From positions 1 through 64,000 of the forward strand of contig CAJSZV010000009.1 in NCBI GenBank assembly GCA_910574345.1: a stretch of DNA of 64,000 bases, in the 5' to 3' direction. The number at the start of each line of letters is the position of its first letter. Position 1 is the stretch's first letter. Below the pieces are notes generated by a model that saw only the letters and a list, made by a program, of their open reading frames with translations, was not told the origin of the DNA and made no database searches. A program made the position numbers and the translations under genes. Below, in pieces: positions 52,641 to 61,837 of this stretch. The stretch is from Clostridiaceae bacterium (GTDB lineage Bacteria > Bacillota > Clostridia > Lachnospirales > Lachnospiraceae).

Positions 52641-54017
52641 TTAAGGATATCGGACATGGCTGTGCAGCATCAAAATCGCCGCCATATTGGGAAAGGCCAT
52701 AAGTCCGTTCCAGATATCCGACAGCTCCCACACAGCCGTCATGGTGCTGACGCATCCCAGAAATACGGAATACCCGTAGAGAATCAGATATCCCGCTTTT
52801 ATCTTCTGAACCGTGCTGTCTGTCATATTCACCCACCGGCTCATTTGAGCTGTAACCGCTTCCAGTGTCTGGCATCCCAGATAATACCAGGCGATCATGG
52901 TTGCAAATGCAAAGACCACCATGGAACCGGACACCAGATACCGGCCGGCTCCTCCCAGCACCGCCTCAAAGCAATAGGCAGTGAGAACGGCTCCGTCGTA
53001 AGAACCGCCTGCCGGATTCCCGGCTCCTCCCGTAACGCAGAGGATTACCAGGGCCGTCATGGTACAGATAACCACCGTATCAAAAAACACCTCAAACATA
53101 GCCCACATTCCCTGCTCAGAGGGGGTTGTGTCTTCCGCCGCTCCGTGAAGGCCGGCCAGGCTTCCCAATCCTGCTTCGTTGGAGAAGACGCCTCTTGCAA
53201 TCCCATATCGGAAAGCCCTGGCGATGCCGTATCCGCCTGCTCCCCCAACCATGGACTTGGGAAGCAGGGCACTTGCAAAGATTTCCTGAAACGCAGGAAT
53301 AATTCGGCTCCGGCATATAATCAGAACTGCCGCGGAAAACAGGATGTAGATGCCTGCAGATACGGGAACCAGGCGTTCGGCCACCCAGGCTACCCGATAT
53401 TTTCCTCCTATAGTCACAAAGACTACCAGCCCCGTAATGACAGCCGCACACAGTATGGGAGCTGCCCCCGTGAGATAGCATACGGTCTCAGCTGCGGCAT
53501 TGGACTGCACCATGCTGCCCATTCCCAGAGAGGCCATGAGACACAATATGCCGTACAGAAAACTGAATGCCGGTTTTCCAAGCCCCCGGTCAAGATATAC
53601 CATAGGACCGCAGATCCACCGTCCTTTGGCATCGCGGTATCGGTAAACGATCCCTAAGCTGGTCTCCGCATAGGCGGTCATCATGCCCAGTGCCGCGGAG
53701 ACCCACATCCAGAAGATCGCTCCCGGTCCCCCGGCAGTCAAAGCCGAGGCCACGCCTACGATATTCCCCGTCCCTATGGTGGCTGCAAGAGCCGTGCATG
53801 CAGCCTGTATCTTACTGATGGAATCCGTCTGTCCGGTATGTCCCGGCCCATGGTTTTTGTCTTTTTGCCTAAAAAGGCTTCCTATTGTACTTCCCCACCA
53901 TGTTCCAAACCCCCGAAACTGAAATCCACCTGACTCCAATGTAAAAAACAAACCGCCAAAGAGCAGAAGCCCCAAAAGTACAGGCCCCCATACCATGCCA
54001 TGCAGATGATGAATCAT
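52641..54017 (-). CDS. Sodium/alanine symporter (AGCS family)
   Basis: 458 residues, about eleven membrane segments. Family motifs GTGNIVGVASALTAGGPGAIFWMW near residue 85 (first part) and GIARGVFSNEAGLGS near 280. Sodium-coupled uptake of alanine or glycine. The start is uncertain: ATG at 54017 is given; TTG at 54029 is in frame. RBS is weak (GGGGCAGG). Confidence 0.9.
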   Translation of the reverse strand: MIHHLHGMVWGPVLLGLLLFGGLFFTLESGGFQFRGFGTWWGSTIGSLFRQKDKNHGPGHTGQTDSISKIQAACTALAATIGTGNIVGVASALTAGGPGAIFWMWVSAALGMMTAYAETSLGIVYRYRDAKGRWICGPMVYLDRGLGKPAFSFLYGILCLMASLGMGSMVQSNAAAETVCYLTGAAPILCAAVITGLVVFVTIGGKYRVAWVAERLVPVSAGIYILFSAAVLIICRSRIIPAFQEIFASALLPKSMVGGAGGYGIARAFRYGIARGVFSNEAGLGSLAGLHGAAEDTTPSEQGMWAMFEVFFDTVVICTMTALVILCVTGGAGNPAGGSYDGAVLTAYCFEAVLGGAGRYLVSGSMVVFAFATMIAWYYLGCQTLEAVTAQMSRWVNMTDSTVQKIKAGYLILYGYSVFLGCVSTMTAVWELSDIWNGLMAFPNMAAILMLHSHVRYP

Positions 54018-54102
54018 TGCCTGCCCCAATGCTTTTTTTATGATCTATTCCTTTATTTTTCAAACTATTCCAAAATAAGAGCTTTTATCAGTTTTAAAAA
54101 GA

Positions 54103-54111
54103 TGGTATACT
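54103..54111 (+). promoter_or_regulatory. Extended -10 promoter
   Basis: TG-G-TATACT at 54103-54111, ahead of AGGAGG and the ATG at 54143. Confidence 0.5.
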
Positions 54112-54142
54112 AAAGGAGAGTGTGTTCAAAAGGAGGTGCTCT

Positions 54143-55120
54143 ATGCCCGGATTTACCACCCATTACATTTTAGGGATGAAGGCTTATAATGATCTTCCTT
54201 CCAATCAGTTAAAACATATTATTTCCAAATACCGCTGGCTCTACCAGCTTGGACTTCAGGGGCCGGATATATTCTTTTACTACATTCCGGTTCTGCGGCA
54301 CAGAGATTACCGCAATGTAGGGTCCTATATGCATGAGCATCACGTAAACCAGTTTTTCCAGGTTTATCTAAAGGAGATGTCTCAGATCGCATCCAGGCAG
54401 CAGCGCGAACAGGCCCTTGCCTATTTCTGCGGATATGTGTGCCATTACATCGGCGATTCCATCTGCCACCCTTACGTCTATGGCCGTATTCAGTATGACA
54501 TCAATAATCCCAGCATTCAGCATCATGGCCTTCACGCGGAACTGGAGAATGATATTGATGCCCTGCTCCTGCGCAGATACAAAAAGAAAAAGCCCTCTGA
54601 ATTCAATCAGGCGGCTACCATATGTCTCAACGGTCAGGAGACTCAGTTTGTCTCCCGCCTTCTTTCAGGCTGCATTAACCAAACTTATTATCCTATTTCT
54701 TACCGGAATAATTTTCAGGTGACGCCCAGAATGGTTCATCAGTCCATTCTGGCTCTCCGCTTCGGCTGCCGGACCCTTTCAGACCCTTCCGGCAAGAAAC
54801 GAAGCAGCATTGAATTTTTCGAGTCCATTTTCCTGTCTAATCCTGTGGCGTCGCGGAAGCTGGTAACCGATCAGGTGGCCAATCCCCGCTGGAGTCTGAA
54901 TCTGGAACACGAGACCTGGTGCAATCCCTGGAACAGGCAGATGGCCTCCACCCGCTCTTTTCCTGATCTGTTCCGTCAATGTCTGGCCAAGTGCCATACC
55001 ATCTACCACATGATCAACGGGGCCATTACCAGCGGATTGCCTGTGGAAAAACAGGATTTCACACCCCTGATGCAGGAATTGGGCAACTATTCATACCACA
55101 GCGGATTGCCTGTAGACTAA
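54143..55120 (+). CDS. Zinc-dependent phospholipase C-like protein
   Basis: 325 residues. ATG at 54143 follows AGGAGG; a longer frame to 54122 includes the RBS. MPGFTTHYILG with histidine H6, QGPDIFFYY near 46, MHEHHVNQFF near 71 and CGYVCHYIGDSICHPYVYG near 104 supply the His/Asp ligands of a trinuclear zinc site typical of the family. No signal peptide, so an intracellular role is likely. Substrate unknown. Confidence 0.8.
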   Translation: MPGFTTHYILGMKAYNDLPSNQLKHIISKYRWLYQLGLQGPDIFFYYIPVLRHRDYRNVGSYMHEHHVNQFFQVYLKEMSQIASRQQREQALAYFCGYVCHYIGDSICHPYVYGRIQYDINNPSIQHHGLHAELENDIDALLLRRYKKKKPSEFNQAATICLNGQETQFVSRLLSGCINQTYYPISYRNNFQVTPRMVHQSILALRFGCRTLSDPSGKKRSSIEFFESIFLSNPVASRKLVTDQVANPRWSLNLEHETWCNPWNRQMASTRSFPDLFRQCLAKCHTIYHMINGAITSGLPVEKQDFTPLMQELGNYSYHSGLPVD

Positions 55121-55123
55121 CAT

Positions 55124-55160
55124 GTGCCTGCCGGAGTCAATCAGACTCACTGGCAGGCAC
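55124..55160. terminator. Hairpin between convergent genes
   Basis: GTGCCTGCC/GGCAGGCAC (55124-55132, 55152-55160) with an inner GAGTC/GACTC stem; T-tails are short on both sides. Confidence 0.55.
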
Positions 55161-55171
55161 TTACTTTGATC

Positions 55172-55678
55172 TCATCCCTCTGTCCCGGCACTTACAGGCC
55201 GATACTCTCCGGCGGGAATCGAATCCTCCAAAATCCATGTGCTTTTGTCATCCTTGCTGTCATCCATGCCGACCATGACATAGACATCATATTTCTCCAC
55301 AAAGCCTCCATAGGAATCTTCGCCGGAACGGGCATAACTGGTATTCTGCTCTGCCACCAGATCGTTAAATCCCTTAATCACCTCAGTGGCATAAGCTCCT
55401 GCCTCCTCCTGTGAAATGGCTGTATTCAAAAGCAGAAAGAACTTCAGCATATTCTCATCAGAAGACACCTGGGCATTCACGGTCTCTATGAATGGATAGA
55501 CAGCCTGATCGGCATAAGTATCATCAAAATCCTCCCAAAGCTGCTCCCACACCACACCGCCCTGGGGCTGAGGCAAATCATCAAACTGAGACCCATTGCC
55601 ATTGGGAACAATATTACTTTTTGTACAGCCGCATAACAGGCAAAGACCTGCCAGCAACATGAAAATCCGTCTCTTCAT
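55172..55678 (-). CDS. Small lipoprotein of unknown function
   Basis: 168 residues. Lipoprotein signal with Cys18 in LCLLCGC. Mature part is acidic with YADQAVYPFIETVNAQVSS near 55 and a predicted alternating helix/loop pattern; no domain recognised. GGAGG lies before the ATG. It is flanked by the phospholipase-like gene and the divergent BCCT gene. Confidence 0.75.
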   Translation of the reverse strand: MKRRIFMLLAGLCLLCGCTKSNIVPNGNGSQFDDLPQPQGGVVWEQLWEDFDDTYADQAVYPFIETVNAQVSSDENMLKFFLLLNTAISQEEAGAYATEVIKGFNDLVAEQNTSYARSGEDSYGGFVEKYDVYVMVGMDDSKDDKSTWILEDSIPAGEYRPVSAGTEG

Positions 55679-55777
55679 CTTTTTTCCTCCTTGTTTACGA
55701 CGTTTGTATTATATCGGAAAACCTGATATTTTTGTAGGGGTTTTTATAAAAAGTTAGAAAATCTTCATACTTTCCTC

Positions 55778-55806
55778 TTGCCAATTATGGATTTCAGTGC
55801 TATGAT
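55778..55806 (+). promoter_or_regulatory. BCCT transporter promoter
   Basis: TTGCCA (55778-55783), 17-base spacer, TATGAT (55801-55806). Confidence 0.6.
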
Positions 55807-55858
55807 GTTCAATATAATTTAAATATAACATTTTTTGAACACCTTGGAGGAACTTGCC

Positions 55859-57397
55859 ATGAACAATAAACCTAATCCGCCCATAAACAGACCTTTGGAT
55901 CTGATCACAACCATCATTCCATTTGTCTGCATCCTGTTACTATGCGCCCTCTTCTTCTTCTGTCCGGAAAGCTCCGGGAATGTACTGGCATCCATCCGGT
56001 ATTTTCTGGGAGACAAACTGGGAAGCTGCTATCTTGTCATGGGGCTTTTCATCTTTCTGTGTTCCCTCTATATCGCTTTCTCCAGGTATGGCCATATCCG
56101 CCTGGGCGAAAGCGAAAAGCCTGAATATTCATCCTTTCAATGGGGCGCCATGATGTTTACCTCCGGGCTCGCAGCGGATATTCTGTTCTACTCTCTATGC
56201 GAATGGATTCTCTATGCAGAAGAACCCAGGATCTCAGAGATGGGGGCCATGCAGGACTGGGCTTCCACATATCCTCTGTTTCACTGGGGCCCCATTCCAT
56301 GGAGTTTTTACATGATCCTGGCAGTAGCCTTTGGCTTCATGCTCCATGTGCGCAGGCGCAGTAAGCAGAAGTATTCCGAGGCCTGCCGGCCTCTTCTTGG
56401 AAAACATGTAGACGGCATTCCTGGGAAGTTAATTGACCTGACCGCAGTATTTGCCCTTCTGGCAGGAACAGCTACCACCTTTTCCCTGGCAACCCCTCTT
56501 CTGTCCGGCGCCATCAGCAGGGTTCTGGGACTGACTCAGAGCCATGGGACGACCATCTTTATCCTGGTGGTGATCTGTGTCACCTATACAGTCACCGTAT
56601 ACTTCGGCATGAAAGGCATAGCAAGGCTGGCCTCCTCCTGTACTTACCTCTTTTTTGCCCTTCTGGCCTATGTATTGATCGGCGGAGGACAGATCCGCTA
56701 TACCATAGAAACAGGTATTACTGCCCTGGGAAATCTGGCTCAGAATTTTATCGCATTATCCACCTGGACGGATTCCCTAAGGTCCTCCTCCTTCCCCCAG
56801 AACTGGACTATTTTCTACTGGGCTTACTGGATGGTATGGTGTGTGGCCACGCCGTTTTTCATCGGCACCATAAGCAAAGGCCGGACGATCCGTCAGACAA
56901 TTCTGGGCGGGTACTTCTATGGACTTGCCGGAACCTTTACTTCCTTCATTATACTGGGAAACTACAGTTTAGGCCTTCAGACCGCAGGCCGTCTGGATAT
57001 CATGGAATTATACCGAAACTCCGGTGATCTTTATGAGGTGATCCTTAAGATCATGGATACCCTTCCTCTGGCACAGGCAGGCCTTATCCTTCTGGCCCTC
57101 ACCATGATCGCCTTCTATGCCACCTCTTTCGACGCTCTGACCATGGTGGCCGCCACGTACTCCTACAAGGAGCTTCCTGATGGAAGGGAGCCTCACAAGA
57201 ATGTTAAATTATTCTGGGCAGTTCTTTTGATGCTCCTTCCCATTGCCCTGATCTTCTCGGACAGCTCTATGGCCAATCTCCAGTCCGTCTCAATTATTGC
57301 CGCATTTCCTGTGGGGATTATTATCCTCTTAATCGTAAAAAGCTTCTTCAAAGATGCATCCCTTTACCTGGAGGAACAGTCAGGGAAGCATTCATAA
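55859..57397 (+). CDS. BCCT family transporter
   Basis: 512 residues, twelve membrane segments. The Trp-rich TM8 stretch NWTIFYWAYWMVWC near residue 322 and the following ISKGRTIRQ are the BCCT hallmark; MMFTSGLAADILFY near 100 holds the substrate/Na-site region. Imports choline, betaine or carnitine. ATG at 55859 has GGAGG 8 bases upstream; the upstream in-frame TTG is before the RBS. Choline is a plausible substrate given the LicC-LicA fusion in the window; the family alone does not settle it. Confidence 0.88.
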   Translation: MNNKPNPPINRPLDLITTIIPFVCILLLCALFFFCPESSGNVLASIRYFLGDKLGSCYLVMGLFIFLCSLYIAFSRYGHIRLGESEKPEYSSFQWGAMMFTSGLAADILFYSLCEWILYAEEPRISEMGAMQDWASTYPLFHWGPIPWSFYMILAVAFGFMLHVRRRSKQKYSEACRPLLGKHVDGIPGKLIDLTAVFALLAGTATTFSLATPLLSGAISRVLGLTQSHGTTIFILVVICVTYTVTVYFGMKGIARLASSCTYLFFALLAYVLIGGGQIRYTIETGITALGNLAQNFIALSTWTDSLRSSSFPQNWTIFYWAYWMVWCVATPFFIGTISKGRTIRQTILGGYFYGLAGTFTSFIILGNYSLGLQTAGRLDIMELYRNSGDLYEVILKIMDTLPLAQAGLILLALTMIAFYATSFDALTMVAATYSYKELPDGREPHKNVKLFWAVLLMLLPIALIFSDSSMANLQSVSIIAAFPVGIIILLIVKSFFKDASLYLEEQSGKHS

Positions 57398-57401
57398 CGC
57401 C

Positions 57402-57437
57402 AAAAATACCGCAGACTCTTTTCTCAGCCTGCGGTAT
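57402..57437 (-). terminator. Terminator of the ABC-F gene (shared)
   Basis: ATACCGCAG/CTGCGGTAT stem (57406-57414, 57429-57437) with TTTTTGGCG on the minus strand; also lies at the end of the convergent BCCT gene. Confidence 0.75.
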
Positions 57438-57445
57438 GATCCGTC

Positions 57446-59092
57446 TTATTCTTCTGTAATGCCTTCGTCCTCTTTTACATTGATGGTGAATACTTGTCTC
57501 TTGCGGGCCATCTCGTCGCTTTCCAGATATTCATCGTATGTGGTAATCTTGTCAATCAGCTGCCCGCCCACGATCTCCATGATCCGGTTGGCAGTGGTCT
57601 GCACGATCTGATGGTCACGGGATGAGAAGATCAGAACACCGGGAAATTTCGTCAGGCCGTTGTTCAGAGCTGTAATGGCCTCCATATCCAGATGGTCCGT
57701 AGGTTCATCCAGCATCAGCACGTTGGCGCCGGAGATCATGAGTTTAGACAGCATGCAGCGGACCTTCTCGCCTCCTGACAGCACCTTTACCTTTTTCACG
57801 CCGTCCTCTCCCGCAAACAGCATTCTTCCCAGAAATCCTCTCACATAGGTGGCGTCCTTTTCAGGAGAATACTGTGTGAGCCATTCCACAATCGTATCTT
57901 CGTTGCTGAATTCTGCTGTGTTGTCTTTCGGGAAATAAGACTGAGTAGTAGTCAGGCCCCATTTATAACTGCCTTCATCGGGCTCCATCTCCCCGGCCAA
58001 TATCTTAAAGAGTATGGTCTTGGCCTGCTCGTTAGGCCCCACCAGAGCCACTTTGTCTTCCCGGTTTAAAATAAAGGAAATATTATCCAGAACCTTTACG
58101 CCGTCAATGGTCTTTGACAGATTCTCCACAGTCAGTACCTCGTTGCCTATCTCTCTGGCCGGGCGGAAATCAATATAAGGGTACTTTCTGCTGGAAGGCT
58201 TGATATCATCCAGTTCAATCTTCTCCAAAGCCCTCTTTCTGGAAGTGGCCTGCTTTGACTTGGAAGCGTTGGCAGAGAACCTCTGAATAAATTCCTGCAG
58301 TTCCTTAATCTTCTCTTCCTTCTTCCGATTCGCCTCCTTCATCTGGCGGACCATGAGCTGACTTGACTCATACCAGAAATCGTAGTTTCCCGCATACAGC
58401 TGGATCTTGCCATAGTCAATATCCGCCGTATGGGTACAAACTTTATTGAGGAAATAGCGGTCATGGGAAACCACAATGACTGTATTCTCAAAGCCAATCA
58501 AAAACTCCTCAAGCCAGGCGATGGCATCCAGATCCAAATGGTTGGTCGGCTCATCCAAAAGAAGAATGTCCGGATTGCCAAAAAGAGCCTGGGCCAGCAA
58601 AACTTTCACCTTCAGTGATCCCACCAGGTCTTTCATCAGAGTATAGTGATACTCCGTATCCACGCCGAGGCCATTGAGGAGGTTTGCAGCATCTGACTCC
58701 GCCTCCCAGCCATTCATCTCGGCAAATTCCGCTTCCAGATCCGCCGCCCGGATTCCGTCCTCGTCACTGAAGTCTTCTTTCATGTAAATGGCATCCTTTT
58801 CCTTCATCACTTCATAAAGACGGGGATTGCCCATAATTACGGTGTCTAATACGGGATACTCATCATATTTAAAATGGTCCTGCTGCAAAAAGGACAGTCT
58901 CTGGCCCGGAGTAATCACCACATCCCCGCTTGTGGACTCCAACTGACCGGATAAAATCTTCAAGAAAGTAGACTTACCAGCTCCGTTGGCCCCAATAAGA
59001 CCATAGCAGTTACCCTCTGTAAACTTAATGTTCACATCCTCGAACAATGCCTTCTTGCCTACACGAAGTGTTACATTGTTTGCACTAATCAT
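57446..59092 (-). CDS. ABC-F family ATPase (YkpA/YbiT-like)
   Basis: 548 residues, two ABC domains joined by a linker (about 235-310) and no membrane part. Domain 1: Walker A GANGAGKST near residue 37, Walker B LLLDEPTNHLDLDAI near 183, signature degenerate (LVGSLKVKV). Domain 2: Walker A degenerate (GPNEQAKT), signature canonical (LSGGEKVRC), Walker B LMLDEPTDHLDMEAI. Acts on ribosomes. ATG at 59092 follows AAGGTG; the GTG three codons upstream is part of the RBS. Confidence 0.88.
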   Translation of the reverse strand: MISANNVTLRVGKKALFEDVNIKFTEGNCYGLIGANGAGKSTFLKILSGQLESTSGDVVITPGQRLSFLQQDHFKYDEYPVLDTVIMGNPRLYEVMKEKDAIYMKEDFSDEDGIRAADLEAEFAEMNGWEAESDAANLLNGLGVDTEYHYTLMKDLVGSLKVKVLLAQALFGNPDILLLDEPTNHLDLDAIAWLEEFLIGFENTVIVVSHDRYFLNKVCTHTADIDYGKIQLYAGNYDFWYESSQLMVRQMKEANRKKEEKIKELQEFIQRFSANASKSKQATSRKRALEKIELDDIKPSSRKYPYIDFRPAREIGNEVLTVENLSKTIDGVKVLDNISFILNREDKVALVGPNEQAKTILFKILAGEMEPDEGSYKWGLTTTQSYFPKDNTAEFSNEDTIVEWLTQYSPEKDATYVRGFLGRMLFAGEDGVKKVKVLSGGEKVRCMLSKLMISGANVLMLDEPTDHLDMEAITALNNGLTKFPGVLIFSSRDHQIVQTTANRIMEIVGGQLIDKITTYDEYLESDEMARKRQVFTINVKEDEGITEE

Positions 59093-59144
59093 CTCTTTCA
59101 CCTTTCCAACTTTGTTCTGACATTCCCACAGTCAGAGGATTACC

Positions 59145-59178
59145 GTAAAAATGGGGTCCTTAACAAGAGGCCCCATTT
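59145..59178 (-). terminator. Terminator of pyrC
   Basis: AAATGGGG/CCCCATTT (59149-59156, 59171-59178) with TTTTTACGG on the minus strand. Confidence 0.75.
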
Positions 59179-59248
59179 GTAATATCAATCCTATTTTACA
59201 TGAAATTTCCTAATTTGCAAGAGGTTTTTGCTTGATTCATCCCGGTTT

Positions 59249-60517
59249 TCACTTATTTTCATATACAATCCGCCCGCTGCAGATGGTATAGCGTACCCTT
59301 CCCCGCAGTTTCCAGCCTGTAAAAGGCGAATTCACTGCCTTGGAGCGGAAGTTTTGTACAATGAACTCCTCTTCCGGATGAAAGATCACCAGATCCGCCA
59401 CAGCTCCGGCTTCCATCCTGCCGCAGTCCAGTCCATAAAGTCTGGCCGGATTCAGGCTCATCTTTTCCATCAGCTCAGGAATAGTCAGATATCCTTTGCC
59501 CGTCAGCTCCGTAACAGCCAGGGCCAAAGATGTCTCCAGGCCTGTAATGCCGCTGGGCGCCTCTGTAAGAGGTCTTTCCTTTTCCTCCCTGCTGTGAGGG
59601 GCATGGTCCGTGGCGATGATATCAATAGTACCGTCCTGAAGTCCCCGAATCAATGCCTGTCTGTCATGCTCCGTCCTGAGAGGCGGATTCATTTTCGCCA
59701 AAGTCCCATACTTAAGAACCGCATCTTCTGTCAAAGTAAAATGGTGAGGCGTAACCTCAGCCGTTACCCCTGCCCCCATACTCTTGGCCAGCCTTACAGC
59801 CTCCACACCGCCGGCGGAGCTGATATGCTGAATGTTAACTCTGGCCCCTGTATGAAGTGCAATCATACAATCTCTGGCCACCAGGCTGTCTTCTGCCACT
59901 GCCGGGGAGCCATAGATCCCAAGTTTCTCCGATACCGTGCCGTGATGAATCCCATTGTTCCCGATAAAAGCAGGGTCCTCCTCATGAAGGCTTATAGGAA
60001 CGTGAAGCCTGGCGGCCTGTTTCATAGCCTCATAAAGCAGTTTCCCATTCATCAATGGAATTCCGTCATCCGTAAAGCCTGCTGCTCCTTCTTCTCTCAG
60101 CAGTTCCATATCCACCAGCTCCTGTCCTTTCATCTCCACAGACACAGCTGCAGCTGCCAGAACATGGATTCCTGTCCGTCTCCCTTTTTCCAGGATGCAG
60201 CGGAGCGTTTCTGCATTATCAACAGGGGGCTTTGTGTTGGCCATGCAGACCACCGTAGTAAATCCGCCGGCGGCGGCAGCCCTGGCTCCTGTCTCTATAT
60301 CTTCCTTGTAGGTCAAACCCGGATCCCGGAAATGTACATGAACGTCTACTAACCCAGGGGCCACCACACAGCCGGCAGCATCAATCACCTGTTCGTAGCT
60401 TCCGTCATCTTCATACTTCCCAACAGCGGCAATCTTTCCCTCCTCTATTACAAGATCCGCTGTCTGTTCCTGTTTCCGCTCAGGATCTACGACCCTGCCT
60501 CCACGAATCAAAATCAT
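59249..60517 (-). CDS. pyrC: Dihydroorotase
   Basis: 422 residues, class I. Cyclises carbamoyl-aspartate in pyrimidine synthesis. Zinc motif DVHVHFRDPGLTYKED near residue 58, carboxylated-lysine region, NIQHISSAGG near 228 and TDHAPHSREEKE near 303. RBS AAAAGGGTGA. Lies downstream of a small XRE regulator, 12 bases apart; no other pyr genes adjoin. Confidence 0.94.
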   Translation of the reverse strand: MILIRGGRVVDPERKQEQTADLVIEEGKIAAVGKYEDDGSYEQVIDAAGCVVAPGLVDVHVHFRDPGLTYKEDIETGARAAAAGGFTTVVCMANTKPPVDNAETLRCILEKGRRTGIHVLAAAAVSVEMKGQELVDMELLREEGAAGFTDDGIPLMNGKLLYEAMKQAARLHVPISLHEEDPAFIGNNGIHHGTVSEKLGIYGSPAVAEDSLVARDCMIALHTGARVNIQHISSAGGVEAVRLAKSMGAGVTAEVTPHHFTLTEDAVLKYGTLAKMNPPLRTEHDRQALIRGLQDGTIDIIATDHAPHSREEKERPLTEAPSGITGLETSLALAVTELTGKGYLTIPELMEKMSLNPARLYGLDCGRMEAGAVADLVIFHPEEEFIVQNFRSKAVNSPFTGWKLRGRVRYTICSGRIVYENK

Positions 60518-60529
60518 CTTATCACCCTT

Positions 60530-60769
60530 TTAGTCTTCGGGCTCTAATTCATCAAAAATGTCTGAATCGTAAAATTCCCGCATAGTAACTCCAAGACCTT
60601 CTGCTATTTTCTTAATATTGACAATACCCGGATTCTGGCTTTTTCCATGGAGAATACTTTTTACCGTTGATGCAGGCATACCGGCTTGATAAATCAAAGC
60701 ATATTCCGACAGTCTTCTTTCTTTCCGCAGTTCGTTGATTCTTATATTGGTCGCCTCATAAATTCTCAT
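60530..60769 (-). CDS. Small XRE-family regulator
   Basis: 79 residues, one Cro/C1-type HTH: INELRKERRLSEYALIYQAGMPASTVKSIL is split over residues 12-41, followed by KIAEGLGVTMREFY. No other domain. The RBS GGAG lies in a hairpin ACTATCT/AGATAGT (60772-60793) that overlaps it, so translation may be self-limited. Shares a transcript with pyrC. Confidence 0.82.
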   Translation of the reverse strand: MRIYEATNIRINELRKERRLSEYALIYQAGMPASTVKSILHGKSQNPGIVNIKKIAEGLGVTMREFYDSDIFDELEPED

Positions 60770-60771
60770 TC

Positions 60772-60793
60772 ACTATCTCCTTTTTTAGATAGT
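60772..60793 (-). promoter_or_regulatory. Hairpin over the XRE gene RBS
   Basis: ACTATCT and AGATAGT (60793-60787, 60778-60772 on the minus strand) enclose AAAAAAGG, placing the GGAG Shine-Dalgarno at the edge of the right arm. It could be an operator or a translational lock. Confidence 0.5.
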
Positions 60794-60864
60794 GTATCCG
60801 AAACTTATGAGAAAATAGGGCGATCTATCGCCTTATTTGTTACATTCTTTCTACAAATTAATGC

Positions 60865-61803
60865 TTATTCTGACAATTTCTCTATATTTTTTTCTGCTTC
60901 CACAATATAAACCGGCCGGTCTTTTAACTCTGTAAATAAAATCCCGATATACTCTCCGATAATTCCCACGAGAACAAACAAAATGGCAAACATAAAACAA
61001 ATCAATACCACAATGGTTGCATACCCGCTGGGAGCCCCGCCTCTGGTAAAGAGGGTATAGATCATCACCAAAACCCCCAAGGCAGCAGCCATTCCTCCTG
61101 CGTAAATCCCTAATTTCAGAGGCAGATTGGAAAAACAGACAATGGTATTGACGGAAAACTGAACCAGCTTCCTGATACTGTATTTGCTTTTCCCGGCAGC
61201 CCGGACTCCCGCTTCGTAAGAAATCGTGATTTTTTTAAATCCCACATTCTGCACATATCCCCTTAAAAAGCGCACCTTTTCCCGGTAATGCTTCTTGAGA
61301 ACTCCGGCCACTCTCCTGCTGACTGCAAAAAAATCCGAGGCATTGCTTTCAAACTTAACATCCGACAGCATATTGATGACTTTATAGAAGGCTGACGAGG
61401 CCAGATTCTTAAACCATCCGGCGGATTCGTTTTTTGTCCTCACCATGTTAATGACTTCATATCCTGCTTCCAGTTTCTCGATTATGGAAGGAATGCAGGA
61501 CAAGGGATGCTGCAGATCCGCATCCATACAGACAATCCCGTCTCCCTTACTGTAATCAATCCCCGCGATCATGGCCGATTCATGGCCAAAATTCCTGGAG
61601 AAGCCAACTACCTTTACACAAGAGTCCCTATCCGCCAAATCTTCAAGAATTTCAAGGCTTCTGTCCGTGCTTCCGTCATTGACAAATAAGAGCTCATAAT
61701 CCCAGGGGATTTTGTCAAGAACCTTCTTTGCCTCCTTATAGAACAGTTCCAGAACCGCTTCTTCGTTGTAAACGGACACTACGACTGATAATACGTTTTT
61801 CAT
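60865..61803 (-). CDS. Family 2 glycosyltransferase (GtrB/DPM1-like)
   Basis: 312 residues. Catalytic GT-A domain: SVVVSVYNEEAVLELFYK near the start, NDGSTDRSLEIL near 43, DADLQHPLSCIP near 92, and QNVGFKKITISYEAGVRAAGKSKY split around 185-210. Two membrane segments at the C-terminus (about 222-290) fit GtrB-type enzymes that load sugars onto undecaprenyl phosphate. ATG at 61803; the longer frame starts at TTG without RBS. Follows licD in the same operon. Confidence 0.9.
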   Translation of the reverse strand: MKNVLSVVVSVYNEEAVLELFYKEAKKVLDKIPWDYELLFVNDGSTDRSLEILEDLADRDSCVKVVGFSRNFGHESAMIAGIDYSKGDGIVCMDADLQHPLSCIPSIIEKLEAGYEVINMVRTKNESAGWFKNLASSAFYKVINMLSDVKFESNASDFFAVSRRVAGVLKKHYREKVRFLRGYVQNVGFKKITISYEAGVRAAGKSKYSIRKLVQFSVNTIVCFSNLPLKLGIYAGGMAAALGVLVMIYTLFTRGGAPSGYATIVVLICFMFAILFVLVGIIGEYIGILFTELKDRPVYIVEAEKNIEKLSE

Positions 61804-61837
61804 GATCTTATTCCTCGATCCCCTGCCTTCTGCCAAT

